52,351 bases of DNA from Glutinoglossum americanum (GCA_020080175.1 JAGHQL010000184.1:1-52351), one strand, 5' to 3'; shown: positions 11,323 to 23,012, numbered from the stretch's first letter. Notes: generated by a model from the sequence alone, not told the origin. Numbers and translations are program-made.

Positions 11323-12599
11323 ATGCCGCCGGATCTTAATTCGCTGCCGCTCTCCTCTCGTGCGACTACGACAAGTGCTAGCAGAATCCCGGGGGGTGCG
11401 AGTGATGCAGTAATGAACCCCGAGCTCTCTCGCGAGGGCACCAGAACCAGTCCCTCACCAACATCATCACGCGCATCGCTGGCAACAGCGACGACGATTA
11501 ATGCAGGATTATCCCATTCCCGTCGATCTTCGAGCAGCTCTACGGCTCTAAACCAGAACAACAGCGGTATCAACAACAGCAGCAACAGCCCGCGCGCCCA
11601 AGGAGCCATCACGCCCCGCAATCTACGTGAGCGGGAAACAAGGATAGACGCAAGAAGAAACGCAAGGATGGCTCCGCTTACCCTCCCCGATAATCGCTCC
11701 ACGCCTCAGCCGGAGTCCCAGACGCTACAGAGCAGTCACGGACCGGTCGCCGCTCCGTTCAGGACCGTTTCACCCCATGCCGCCAGCGCTTCATCCAATG
11801 GCACTCCGCGCGATTCGTACCACCACAGGCAGCCAAGCTTAGGGGAAATACACCAAGAACTGGAGCAGGAACAGGAGGCGCAAGTGGTGGGTAGCCTATC
11901 GGGCACAGACTCGCGTTCAGGGACGCTGACCGTAACAGAATCGTCTACTACTGATGATTCGCCAGCAACAGCAACAACTCCAACAAGCTCAGCAAGCTTC
12001 TGGTCTCCTCTCCTCCAACCCCGGCTATAGCGCGGTTGACGACTCTACCCCGACGTCAGAGCGTTCGTTCTCCTTCCCCCCCGGTCAACTTACCACCACC
12101 GTCACTAATCCTCGACCACGCTCACCCACACCCCAAGGCCAGTCTCATGTATCGGCAGACCTGTCTCGCCAGTCATCGCGCCGGTCTAGAACCTCGAGCC
12201 GGGGCGCCTCCTCCCCGTCTCTACTGCCTCTGTCGGCCGGTCTGGGGTTTCACAGTGACGGCAGTGAACATGGATGGGTGCTAGGAGGAAGCAGGGATGA
12301 ATCGGCATTTTACCAGGCGGAGACACAGATGCTAACTCGGGAGAACCAGATGCTGAGACAGAGGATCAGGGAGCTAGGTACGTTGGTGTGTATCGGAGGC
12401 ATTTTGCGAAGGCTGGTGAGACTGACATCCAACCATCAATGCAGAACGTCAGGTGAACGAACTCAACGTCAACACCCCCAGTCCCACTGCCCCCTCGAAC
12501 CCGACGGCAGCACCGTCAGCCTCTCAAGATCGCACCCACGCTGCTGGTGCTGGCCCTTCTACGTCTGTGGCAGCAGGAGAGGAAGAGGGAAAGGAATGA
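11323..12599 (+). CDS. Uncharacterised fungal coiled-coil protein
   Basis: Three exons: 11323-11886, 11939-12377 and 12445-12599, giving 385 aa. Introns are 52 and 67 bp. The first join makes one helix of ELEQEQEAQV + NRLLLMIRQQQQQL, and the second joins LRQRIREL to ERQVNEL; both restore heptad-like patterns, which supports the model. The N-terminal 170 residues are disordered and Ser/Thr-rich. A first coiled coil spans about residues 172-206 and runs into a Gln-rich stretch. A second, around 305-340 (FYQAETQMLTRENQMLRQRI), has a leucine-zipper look. No catalytic or DNA-binding motif is visible. I do not recognise a named orthologue. ATG 11323 is the first in this frame; an upstream TTG at 11314 is unlikely to start it. 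Confidence 0.7.
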
Positions 12600-13120
12600 A
12601 TTTCACTCCAGAGGTTACATAGCCAGTCTAGTAACACGGCACCAATCACAATTGAAACTATTGCAATTGGAGTATCGTCGCTGGTATAAGCTAGCCCCAC
12701 ACGAAAAGAAAAAAAAAAAAAAGAATTGCCTTTATTTGCAGCCTCGCTCACTGTCCATGGCGGTTCTCTCAATCGGATCGCATCGTTTTTTCGCACAGGA
12801 GTCGGTGGGGATTGGGTTTTTCGTGCTTTTATTTTTCTTTTTTTACACTCCAACGGATCGGCGCAACGGGAGGTTTTTAGTGAGACTTTAGTAAAAAAAG
12901 CTATCGATGGTAGTCGTTCGGGCAGTGAGAAACCACTATACATGTACTACTATACCAGGCGATGCTTGCGCTGCGTCTTGAGCAATCGATAGAAATTATT
13001 ATTTATTTATTTTTTTCCTGGGTGTCGTATCGCTTGCGACAACGTCATAGGCATTTCTCGTACCCGCTTGCCCACACAACATGCGCCCGAGAGAACCACC
13101 ACCGCGCCCCATCTACGAGG
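12600..13120. other. Spacer between tandem genes
   Basis: A 521-bp gap holding the 3' end of the coiled-coil gene (A-rich tract at 12706-12723) and the promoter of the dehydrogenase gene. An AT-rich run (ATTATTATTTATTTATTTTTTT, split around 12995-13016) lies about 110 bp before the start codon. No further gene is visible. Confidence 0.55.
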
Positions 13121-14634
13121 ATGCCTCTGCTGGCCCGGATCCCGCTTTTCCAGCAATGCTCGAGACATGGCCGGATACGCCCTTCGGGTGGAGCAGCGGC
13201 GTCGTTCTCGACGGGTCCGCGCAGAGGCGCTGATTTCACACACGCAGTGAGTCTTTCGAGCTATATTTCATATGCACCCGTGCCTATATATACGGACTAT
13301 ATGTATATCGGGTCCGATATCCAAGATACTCTCCATTGCCCACTTGCCCCTCCCTCCCTCCCCTCGTTCCGGAATGGTACGGCTGATTGGTGATGTGGCT
13401 TGTCCCGACGCGAGTGAAGGTCATCGGGGGTGGTGTTGTAGGGCTGGCAGTCGCGAAGAAATTGGCGGAGAGGGAGGGGACGTCGACGGTGGTTCTCGAG
13501 AGGAACGAGAAGGTGGGGATGGAGACCAGTAGTCGGAACTCAGAGGTGAGGAGAGCAAAGAGAGTTGTTTTTTATTACTATTATATCCTCTTTGTGGAGT
13601 TTCTATACGTCTGACCCCGCGGTCCCCTTCCCCCCCCCAAGGTCATCCACGCAGGCCTCTACTACCCCCCCGCATCCCTCAAAACCACCCTCTGCATCCG
13701 CGGCAACCACCTCCTCTACGCCCTCTGCTCCGCGCACCACATCCCCCACCGCCGCACCAAAAAATGGATCATCGCCCAGACCCCCGCACAGCTAGCCCAC
13801 CTCACCCACATGCACGCGCACGCCTCGTCCCTCGGCGTGCCGACCCGCTGGCTCAGCCTCGAAGAGGGACGCAGGCGCGAGCCCGCCGTCAGGGTCCGCG
13901 AGGGCATCCTGGAGAGCGAGCGCACGGGCATCGTCGACAGCCACGCGCTGACGACGTACCTGCTAGGCGCGTTCGAGGAGCTGGGCGGCGACGTGGCCCT
14001 CAGGTCGCCCGTGACGCGCGTCGAGCCCCTGGACGCCGGCGACGCCGGCTACAGGATCCACATCGCCGCCCCCGCCGGCGAGCCCGCCGCGTCCGTCACC
14101 GCGGAGACCCTCGTCAACGCCGCCGGCCACGGCGCCTGCGCCATCAGCAACATGGTCCTGCCCCCCTCCCGCCACAGAACCCCCTACTACGCCAAGGGGA
14201 CGTACTTCTCCTACTCCGCCTCCTCCCCGAAAATCTCAACCCTCATCTACCCCGCCCCCACCCTCGGCGGCGCAGGCCTCGGCACGCACTTGACCCTCGA
14301 CCTCGCCGGCCGCCTGCGCTTCGGCCCGGACGCCGAGTGGGTGGCCTCGGACCAGGATCTAGCGCCCAGCCTCCGCCGGCTCCCCAGGGCTATCGAGGAG
14401 ATCGTGGAGTACATCCCGGGTATCGATCGGGGCGCGCTGGCGGGGGATTATTGCGGGGTCAGGCCGAAGTTGGGGAGGGGAGGGGCGGTGGGGAGCGGTG
14501 ATGGGTTTGTGGATTTTGTGGTGGGGCTGGAGGAGGGGAGGAGGGGGTTTGTGAATTTATTGGGGATCGAGAGTCCCGGGTTGACGAGCGCGTTGGCTAT
14601 CGCGGAGATGGTGGAGGGGCTGCTGTATCGGTGA
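13121..14634 (+). CDS. L-2-hydroxyglutarate dehydrogenase, mitochondrial
   Basis: Three exons: 13121-13246, 13420-13545 and 13642-14634, giving 414 aa. Introns are 173 and 96 bp, both in phase 0. The joins rebuild two family hallmarks: the FAD-binding Rossmann motif [15 protein letters not shown] and the L2HGDH signature [16 protein letters not shown]. The enzyme oxidises L-2-hydroxyglutarate to 2-oxoglutarate with FAD, clearing a wasteful side product of metabolism. The first 35 residues are rich in Arg, Ser and Ala and lack acids, as expected for a mitochondrial presequence. The C-terminal FAD-contact region ([19 protein letters not shown]) is complete. The length is normal for the family. 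The first ~830 bp of exon 3 are strikingly GC-rich with C or G at almost every third position, unlike the neighbours and unlike the last 150 bp of the same exon. Confidence 0.9.
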
Positions 14635-15777
14635 TTAGGGTCGGGGGTTTGGGATTTTATCTGCACTTGGGATATCCTGTCTTCATCGCCTTGGTCCATC
14701 GTATCGGTGAAGGAGCATTTCCAACAAGTTAATCTAAAAAAAAAGGGCGGGCTATCTCACGGAAAATATGTGTCAGACAAGAATATCGGGGGTGAGGAGC
14801 TAGACCGCTCTCACCCCTACAAATCCTTCGATGTATATACCGAAATCCTCATTTCAACTTTTACTCTGCTACTATATGAAACTCGGGAGAGAGAAAAAAA
14901 AGTGGAGCAAAAAAAGGCTTGGAAGAGGAAAAGAATTTAAAAAAAAAAAAAAAACCGCCCCCCTTTTTTGCCTTTGGGGGGGGGATCCGATTGTTGAAAA
15001 AACGTGTCTATCCTAAGCCGGGCCGAAAACGAAACGAAAAGAAAAAAAAGAAGCCCTTCTGTAATAAAATAGATATACCATGTGCGCGGTAGAAGAGACG
15101 CCCTCGTCTCTTGAAAAAGAAAAAGAAAATCCACGCTTGAAGAGAGAGGGTTTAATAGAAAGAAAATGTAACAGGAGGGTTTTTTTTTTGGGTTGGGAGT
15201 GGGGGGGGGGGGAGCGGCCATCGATATATATTCCAACTATGGAAAGGGATGATGATGAGAGGTGAGAGTGAGGTGAAAAAAAAAAAAAAAACGCCGAACG
15301 TCATGCCGCCCTCGCTCTGAACAAAACTACTATGTGATGGGATGGGATGGGAGACGCATTACATTCGCATTCAGCAGCTCAATCTGCGAATGGGGGGATC
15401 GGATGGAATTGGATGTGGGAGAGGGAAAAGAGGCTATAGAACCCCGGGAAAAGCCCAGTGTGTGGGCACAATTGAGAAAAAAGTAATAACACAAAAGTTG
15501 AAAAAAAGGAAAAAAGGTACAGGAGAAAATTTCATTAATGCAAATGAGCCCCTCGCCCTTGCTTCGGGGAGACTGCGACCGCCCAAATGAGATTGATAGA
15601 CCCGTGAAGAAAGAAAAAAAAAAGGGGGGAAGAGCAAGGAGAACCAAAGCCTTTCACGGGCTTTCTTCGGATATAGCTTAGACAACGGATCTCTTCGTCG
15701 CTCGCCTGTCTCGCCTTGCCATCACTCATAGAAGCCACCGATGGGTTGAGATATGAACCAGTTCCCCAGCTCTGGAT
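14635..15777. other. Convergent spacer, A/G-rich, no gene seen
   Basis: A 1.1-kb gap between genes that end toward each other. It contains many A homopolymers (14938-14954, 15276-15291) and G runs (14984-14992, 15199-15212). Frames of up to 105 codons code for Lys, Phe or Gly runs and match nothing. Confidence 0.6.
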
Positions 15778-17341
15778 TTAGCTACCGCTGCTAAACCATT
15801 GTCTGACTCTGCCGCCAAGGCTACCTCCTCCAGACCCCTCGCTCTCATTTCGAGGAGCTGATCTATCGCTCGGGCTAGTGCTCGCGCCGGAGGCTGTCCC
15901 AGAAGTCGCCCCGGAAGGCCTTGGTTGTTGTCGGGCCTCTTCCCCGTTGGGCGTAATTCCTTTCCTGCAAATGGGGCAGGTGTTGTGCTCCCGAAGCCAC
16001 ATTGACACGCAATGCTCGTGAAACCAATGTCCACACGGCAAATTTGTAACCTCGCTGCCAACGCTGACGCTGTCCATACACACGCTGCAATCGCCTTCAT
16101 CTTTACCATCCAACATGCTCCTATCGGCTTTCTTCTTTGGAAGCGCGGCAATCGCCTCTTCGGGAGCCGGTCCCGGCGCATTTCCGCCAGTATGTTGTTC
16201 CATGAGTTGCGACATGACTCGGTCAAGGGCCTCTTGGGTATAAACAGCGTCACCAGCAACTCCCGGAGTGAGAAACGAAGCAACCATTGCGGTGAAAGCA
16301 CCTGAAAGTTCATCGGGCCCTGGAGAGCGGTGGCCAGGAATACCTGGTGGATGCATTTGTTGAAGCAGTCCACCGATGAGCCTAAATTGACCCTAATTGT
16401 TAGTCGGCGTCCTCAACGCTGGCATAGGACAAGGGGCAAATACGTGCTAAGAGCATCCACGGGCTCTATTGTAGGTTGTGCCTGATTCGCATCTCTAGGG
16501 CTTAATCTCGCGTTAGGACTGTGCACGAACCTGCCGTTTCCAAGGCGGGGGGGCTCTCCACCGCCAAATGCCATTGTGATCTCGTACGCCTCCGCACGTG
16601 GACGATGTCTTCCTAGATGGGGTGGCCCGATGTTACCCATGTCATCGTTTCGACTCCGATCGGCAGCCCCATCGCCGCTCCTAGATGATGAAGACCTCCT
16701 TTGTCGGAAGCCCTCTCCTCCGAAGCCTCCGCCCACGATGTTTTGTAAGATTTGCATCAGTTCAGGGGGTGTCTCTGAGGGTCCGTTCCTCTCAGGTATA
16801 GGAGGTGGTGGTTGTTCCTGGTGGCGAGGATACGGAGAAGTTGAAGGGTGTCGATCACCAGGACCGAAAAATAATCTAGTTCGCACAAAACGTCCGTCGG
16901 GCAAAAGACCAGATGTGTAGTCAAGTGTATTGCGTCCGCCCCTCTCGGCACGCATCGATTCGTAACGGGCGTACGGGTCGTGATCGTGGTCATGGTGGTC
17001 ATGGTCGTGGTCGTGGTCGTGATAGTGGGGAAAAGGAGGAGGCCCGTGTGCTGCAGCCCCGGGCGGATCATTGTTATCCTCCATCTGTAGAGAAAAACTG
17101 TCAGTCAATGGCTGAGATGGAAGCGCTCGAAGCTGTACCACCGCCCAGCTCCGATTACAGCACAAGGGGACAAAGGACAGCATCAATGGAGATCCGGACT
17201 TACGATTTCCGTGAACTCGCTGTGACATTCAGGACATATTAACCCATGCTCGTTTGTATACCACTCATCTCGACACTCATGACAGAAAGCCATTTCCCGT
17301 TGCCCAGGCCTCACCTGCGGACCCCGTAACAGGTCTGCCAT
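15778..17341 (-). CDS. RING-H2 E3 ubiquitin ligase, RNF115/126-like layout
   Basis: Three exons: 17341-17204, 17084-16444 and 16381-15778, giving 460 aa. Introns are 119 and 62 bp; the second join (VDALST/LIGGLLQQM) keeps frame only with the TTTAG acceptor. Residues 19-43 form an N-terminal zinc ribbon (CHEC..CPEC), as in RNF126/RNF115, where it binds ubiquitin or hydrophobic clients. Residues 358-398 are a C3H2C3 RING: CSVC, CGHWFHEHC, CPIC with Trp-Leu before the last pair, the signature of an E2-binding RING-H2. Between them lie disordered Arg/Ser/Pro-rich segments and an odd His-Asp repeat (residues 67-82). The C-terminus is Ser/Gly-rich. The combination suggests a cytosolic quality-control ligase. 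That role is known for the animal relatives and only inferred here. Confidence 0.88.
16977..17024 (-). repeat. In-frame His-Asp repeat in the RING ligase
   Basis: A run of CAC/CAT-GAC/GAT codons encodes YHDHDHDHDHHDHDHD (residues 67-82). On the plus strand it reads as GTGATCGTGGTCATGGTGG repeats, so it is a coding minisatellite that probably varies in length between strains. Alternating His and Asp could bind zinc, nickel or copper; this is inference. Confidence 0.85.
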
Positions 17342-18230
17342 TTGCAAGGTGTCGACGAGACAGATGAAGAGATTTAGTGTCAATGGAGATAGCCCAGTAA
17401 TACCGTCGAGTGTGTAGTGTATTTACGTAGTAAGTATGCGCCCGTATGCAAATAGCAGGAGTGTTAAGACGGCGGCGGCTGGAGAGGCGGTGGCGGAAGT
17501 GGTAATGTTAATGGTGCCGGCGGGTTTTGATTGTGAGGGGACCGACTAGTGAGGTTCGGCTACGGCTGACGCAACAAAGTGAAGGCGGGAACGAGTTTTA
17601 CCGCCTAGCCGTATGCGTACGCCGTAAGGTGGTAATAATGTTACGCCGCACGCCCGTCCGTCTCTACTGACTGATTGCTTCTGTAGCGCGCGTGCAACGA
17701 CCGAGGCTAGGCAGTGCAAACGCCCTCTAAAGGGTGATGGGTGGGTGAGGTGATGAAGACAGCGCGAGGCGGCGAAACCAATACAGGCCAACAAACCAAT
17801 GACGTCGCAGATAAACGATAGGCCTCCGCCTGAGGATACCGCAAACTGAGCTCCGAACAGCTTTCACGCCGCAAACCGAGACGAAAGAAGCTACAAAAAC
17901 AAAACACCAGGCCGGAATTGCTGGTTACAATGTGTTTACCGCCGCTGAGTCAACGGAGAGAGATACATGTGGTGTGCTAGAGCCAAAGTCCAGACCCTTC
18001 CGATGCCTTCGACTCGTTTCTACCATTATGTACTGCACGCTTGCTTGCCACCACCGTTCGCGTGAACACAACATAGCTTGCCGAGGACACGGGTCCAGTT
18101 GTTTGTTCACACGCAAACCTCTGGTGAGACAGAGTCGCGAACGATGAGAAGGGACCCCAAATCCGCATCTCCCGCGCCTTTTTAAATCATCGCGAAAATA
18201 ATTTAGGCTTAGCATATATCCGACCAACCC
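17342..18230. other. Spacer: RING ligase promoter and FIS1 3' end
   Basis: An 889-bp gap between two genes on the minus strand. It holds the promoter of the RING gene near 17342-17600 and the FIS1 3' UTR near 18130-18230. Frames of up to 100 codons match nothing. A GGCGGCGGCTGGAGAGGCGG purine/GC tract sits at 17471-17490. Confidence 0.55.
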
Positions 18231-19017
18231 CTACTTTCTTCTACCAACTCCACGAAACAGCATCCCGCCAACTACTCCTGCCGCTATAGCTACCCCACTA
18301 AGAATTGCCACGCCCATCAAGCCCTCCTTTGCAACCTTATCGTCGATCAGCTCTTTTAAACTGCTTGCCTGCATGTTTGCAGGCTCCTTATCTAGTAACT
18401 GTTCATTATATCGTCTTGCCTCTGCGTAATTACCGAGTTTGTAGTTGCCAAGAGCAAGGTAATAGAGGCATTCTCGACGACGCTCGGGAGAGGAGCGAAA
18501 TATTTCGCTGAGGAGGCGGACTCCGGTCTGCTGATCTTGACGCAAGGTAGATTTGATGAGACCCTGAGCAGAAGCCGTCAGGAATGAATATGAGCATCTC
18601 GGAGTGTAACATGTATTACCCAGGCGTAGTTGAATTTCGTTTGAACGCCCACATACTCCCCTTCCTTCTCAAATTGCGATCGCAAAACTTGTAGTTCATC
18701 AGGCTTCAGCGGACTAAAAAATGTGCATTAGGATACAGTTCATCAGATGGGCCATGACTGTCCGACAGCTTCTCGAGGGAGCATGTAATGTGATCCACTT
18801 AGTTGAAACATAGGAGCGCATAGAAGAGTGTGCCAATCCGTATTTGTGTGACTGTGTATGACTGACCTCTCCGCGTCCGCAGCATCTGTAGGGAAATTCA
18901 CCCATTAGCAGCCACTCATCCTGCTTTGCAGCACAACATAGGCGGGGGATTATTTCTGCTATGAGCTGAGCCGAGTAAATAGAAAACTAGACGCTTACAA
19001 GGCAAATTCGAAACCAT
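18231..19017 (-). CDS. FIS1: Mitochondrial fission protein Fis1
   Basis: Four exons: 19017-18999, 18885-18867, 18713-18620 and 18563-18231, giving 154 aa, the normal length. Introns are 113, 153 and 56 bp. The first two exons are only 19 nt each, yet together they rebuild the conserved start ([20 protein letters not shown]). Fis1 is anchored in the outer mitochondrial and peroxisomal membranes and helps recruit the dynamin-type fission machinery (in yeast Dnm1 through Mdv1/Caf4). Visible are the TPR-like helical bundle (about 25-120, including [20 protein letters not shown] and [17 protein letters not shown]), the tail anchor (about 129-148, Gly/Ala/Val-rich) and a short basic tail (RGVGRRK) typical of mitochondrial tail-anchored proteins. 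It is divergent from SPC24. Confidence 0.96.
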
Positions 19018-19309
19018 TTGTAACTTCTACCTGGCACTAACAAGAATTAACCAACGTAGAAATATGATCGTGTGCTGATCATCGACGACGTCAGCAGGCA
19101 ACGTTTTCCAAGGACATGTGGAAGGCAGGGTAACGAAGAGTAAATGTTGGGTCCGTTGCTGGGCAACCCCGAGCGGATGTCAACAAATCGCCATCTACTA
19201 TATAAATATCATACCAACCCTCGCCAACTCAAAGACATCAAATTTCACCGCTGCCAAACTAAACTAAATACCTTCTATTTCCAGTCCATCGGCTATATTC
19301 AGAAAGAGA
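19018..19309. promoter_or_regulatory. Bidirectional promoter, FIS1 and SPC24
   Basis: A 292-bp spacer between divergent start codons. A TATA-like element (CTATATAAATATC) sits at about 19198-19210, some 100 bp before the SPC24 start. CCAACCC and CACCGC motifs follow. The FIS1 side has no clear TATA box. Confidence 0.5.
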
Positions 19310-20166
19310 ATGCTACTCGACGAGGATCCCGCAACGGTAGTCCCCCCCGGAGATCGATAGCCCGAGACTTTGCTGACTTTGAGATTGGTATTGTTAGCTC
19401 ATCCAGCATACCGTCAGCAATTTCAACATCCACGGTGACAAAAACGCGCTTGGTCGAATTAATGATTCTCTATCTACGCTCCAACAAGCGCGAGATTTGC
19501 GCCTTCGGGATGCTGAACATGCTTTGAAGAGTAACCGCGCCTCCCTGCATACCTACAATACAGGAGAAATATGAGCTCATAAACCTTTGGGAATTGGAAG
19601 GCTAATCGGGACACAGAACTCTCCCGGCAACTCGCCACGCTCGAGAACCATCATGCAGAAACCCTCTCATCACATTCCTCCGCCGATCACGCCTCGCAGA
19701 TCCTTGCGCTAGACACACAAAAATTCCGAGTCGCAAAAACAGCCGCTGATCTAGAGATCGAGGGCGACCGGCTGGAGCAGGAGATAGAAACATTGAAGAT
19801 GAAATTAAGTGAACTAGAAGATCAGGGCATTGAAGGCGGGGAGGGAGAGAGGGGAAGGAGGGAATTAGAGGACGAGACACTGTAAGCCTATTTATTTACT
19901 TGACACTTTCCGCCCATTCCAAATTGCTTAGAATCTAAGCCTTACATTATGTATCGGAAGGTGAATGGCTGCGGGAGCTAACATGTCCGAACAGACTTCG
20001 ACTCAAAATATATCGCTCACTGGGCATTGACTTGGAGTCGAACAACGCGGGCAGTTACTCGAAAGCCGTGATACGGAACAACCAAAAGGGCGATGTGCAC
20101 GTTGTCAACATGGATCCGAAGTTTTCGAGATATTTTTATGCGAATTATTTCTGGCAGACTATGTGA
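19310..20166 (+). CDS. SPC24: Kinetochore protein Spc24
   Basis: Four exons: 19310-19336, 19398-19530, 19617-19881 and 19995-20166, giving 198 aa. Introns are 61, 86 and 113 bp. Joins give MLLDEDPAT/LIQHTVSNF, ALK/KLSRQLATL and DET/LLRLKIYRSLGID, all matching the fungal Spc24 pattern. Spc24 pairs with Spc25 in the Ndc80 complex; its C-terminal globular (RWD-type) domain binds Mis12 and CENP-T and so ties microtubule-binding Ndc80/Nuf2 to the inner kinetochore. Residues about 30-135 are a long coiled coil rich in Leu, Glu and Lys; residues about 140-198 form the globular domain, with the well-conserved end KGDVHVVNMDPKFSRYFYAN. The third junction was chosen at ACACAG because the nearer AG leads to a stop. 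Starts divergently from FIS1. Confidence 0.95.
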
Positions 20167-20526
20167 GGGCAACATTTCTCGACCAACGCTCTCGTATAGT
20201 TAGTTCCTTTGTATAGAATTTGGGCGTTATGGTGACCGTTGGGGTTTCGGGGTTTACGATCCGGGTGCATGTGCACCTTTTCTGCGATTAATGGCAAACA
20301 TAGCTTGTCTAGCAAGTTTTTTTTTTTCAGGACACGACCCGTTGCTGGCTAGATCCATCACGCGGGCGGAGCCGTTTTTCGATACTAAACACAACTGGTT
20401 CGATTAGCGATAAAGGGAAAAGGAAACCCTCTTAGGGTGGTGGAATATGTATGATAAAGCGAATCTTGCATCATCGGTCGCGCATCTGCATTCCTCCAAC
20501 GTCTGCAATTTTTATCGGGTGTGGTT
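20167..20526. other. Spacer between SPC24 and TOK1
   Basis: A 360-bp gap carrying the SPC24 3' end (T tract at 20319-20328) and the TOK1 promoter. No other open frame of note is present. Confidence 0.55.
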
Positions 20527-23012
20527 ATGATTGGACAAAATGAGACTTATCTCTCGAAGATGCTCGATGCGGTGATGAACTTAATTCCATCTAACAGAAA
20601 ACCCGAGGTCAATTCTTTATCGCCATCTCTCATCTCTCGTTTTCACGGCAAAGGGATTACTCGTGGAATTACGATGAACTTTCCAAACGGCGCTAGTATC
20701 GCGCCTGGCCCAGATTCAAATAGTGCAGGTTCTCTGGGCCAGGAACATAAGTCCTGGAAGTCCCGGCTAAGGCCCGAAGAGGATGATGAGCCACAGTAAG
20801 AAAGATGCAGTCTACCTGCTATAACAAGTCGACACTAACTACCAGGCATGCGTGCCCAGGGACTGGTGGTTCGCTTCGATTGCAATTCCTTTGCTGGCTG
20901 CAACGATAGGGCCACTTGCCAACCTGCTCTCCATTGCTGCGCTTGTAACGCCTTGGAGAAACAAATTTCCAGATGGCAGCGAGAGGCATGACAATGAATC
21001 CAAGGGGTTTCCGGACCCGCATTGGTGAGACACTAGTGTTTTATAGCAGTATTAACGACTATCCGACTGATTCGGAAGTAGGTGTGTCGCGCTCAATGCT
21101 TGCTCTCTCTGCTGTGGGTTCGCTGGAAACATTCTGCTGCTGCTCAATTTTGCTCAGCGTGTACGATATATCGTGGCGCTGCCTCTCACCATCACTCTCT
21201 GGTATCTAGCAACAGGGATTGTGAGTCTCGCCTTTTACGCTACCCTCGGCCAGTCTGATACACTGACCTGACATGTGCCCTTCATAAAGCTGATCACTAT
21301 CATTACATCTGTTAATAACTATGTTCCACCTACCCGCCCCGAGGAAACATATTCTCAGGGGTTTTGGTATGCTATTATCGCTGCCGTTCTCTATCTTTTT
21401 AGCTCCATGGTTCTTATGATAAATATGCTTGGGTATTTCCTTGGGCACTACCCCCAGCATTTCACTCTCACCGATCACCAGCGCACACTGATGCTTCAGA
21501 CTATGATGTTTTTCATCTGGCTCGGAGGCGGCGCAGCAGTTTTTGCGAGAGTTTGTCATTGGAGTTATGTTGACTCAATATACTTTTGCGATGTTACGAT
21601 ATTGACAGTCGGCTTTGGAGACCTCTTCCCGATCAACGACACTGGAAGGGGACTGGTCTTCCCATTTTCTGTTGGTGGAATTGTGATATTAGGTTTGGTG
21701 GTCAATAGCATTCGACAATTCACCCTAGATTTGAGTATAGCCCCCCTCTGCCCTTCCTACTATTCTGACACTCCTGACCACACTTCGACGTTCTCCAGGT
21801 AAAGACAAAGTTATTAAGCGGCATGTTGAGAAGACAAGGATACGAACTATTGGTCGCGCGGCAACAGCGTCACTGGAAATTCGTGAAAGAAGAAGCTCAG
21901 TAGGCCCCTTCAATTCACGGGTAGCCGGAGATACGGTTCTGCAGAAGCGCCGCATTACCTTCCAGGGGAGTGAGAAACTCCCTCGGCCTGGTTCCCTTAA
22001 AAAACGACTTACGAATGGCGTCCTCTCTGTCACCCGTGTGCGGTCAAAGAAACCAAAGATAGTCCTTCTCAAAGCTGAAAGGGATCGGTTCAACGCTATG
22101 AGGGAGATTCAACGTAGTACAAAGGTGTTCAAGAGATGGTATAATCTATGCATAAGTGTGTTTGCATTTGGACTCCTGTGGTGTGTGGGCGCCATTGTAT
22201 TTTGGAAAGCCGAGCACAGGGAGCAGAACATGACTTATTTTAAGGCACTCTACTTCTGTTATGTTTCTCTCCTTACCATCGGATATGGCGACCTCTCGCC
22301 GAAGTCAAACGCCGGCAAGCCATTTTTCCTAGTATGGTCGCTGATCGCTGTCCCTACCATGACAATTTTGATCAGCGATATGGGCCAGACGGTCATTGCA
22401 AGCTTCCAGAGAGGCACTTTTCACTTAGCGGATTGGACTGTCCTGCCTAAGGCCGGACTGTGGCCGAACTTCCTCAGGAAAAATCCTTGGCTACTTCTTT
22501 GGATTCAACGGAAAATCGAACAGAAAGCTGCGGAGAAACGGGTTGCCGAAGGGTTCCAGACAGGCATTGAAGACGTTGATGGCGTTGCTCCCAGGACTCT
22601 GGAGGAACTGGCACAGGACGAAACCGGCGTGGAGGACTTGCCGCGCGATCTTGCTCTCGCAATTCGCCGCGTGGCCAGCCACCTTCGTGTTACGCCGCCA
22701 CAACGCTATTCTTATGAAGAATGGGCTCAGTACACCCGACTGATACGGTTCTCATCCATGTCACTAAAGGAGGTTGAGGAAGATGAGGAAGAGGAAGGAC
22801 TGATCAACTGGGATTGGATGGGCGAAGATAGCCCCATGCTCTCAGAATCGACTGAGACGGAGTGGCTTTTGGATAGGCTCTGTGAGAGTCTTACCCGATA
22901 TATGAAGAGCCAGACACAGAGAGCACATGATAGGGGTAGTCGTGCGGTTGCTGACGGAGAGGATAAAGGATGCGATGGCATCGGCCCTGTGGACAGGAGC
23001 GAAGCTGACTGA
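20527..23012 (+). CDS. TOK1: Outward-rectifying potassium channel TOK1-type
   Basis: Five exons: 20527-20795, 20860-21024, 21082-21220, 21290-21734 and 21799-23012, giving 743 aa. Introns are 57-69 bp. The joins restore DEPQDWWFASIAIP, DPHWCVALNACSL and TLDLSKDKVIKRHVEK, as in fungal TOK1. The TOK family is fungus-specific: eight membrane helices with two pore loops per chain, passing K+ outward on depolarisation across the plasma membrane. The first pore filter is TVGFGD (residues 297-302), the second TIGYGD (499-504). Four helices precede the first pore (starting PLLAATIGPLANLLSIAALV), and a long basic cytosolic loop of about 100 residues, with phosphorylation-prone RRSS, links the halves. 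The cytosolic tail has an acidic cluster (EEDEEEEG). ATG 20527 is used; an in-frame GTG lies 6 bp upstream. Confidence 0.95.

Noticed and set aside
13764-14501. 245-codon Arg/Pro-rich plus frame
   Set aside because: It is a shadow of the GC-rich L2HGDH exon in another frame; Arg/Pro/Ala bias is expected from high GC.
19144-19527. 127-codon plus frame before SPC24
   Set aside because: It crosses the SPC24 exons in another frame; the spliced Spc24 reading explains the same bases far better.
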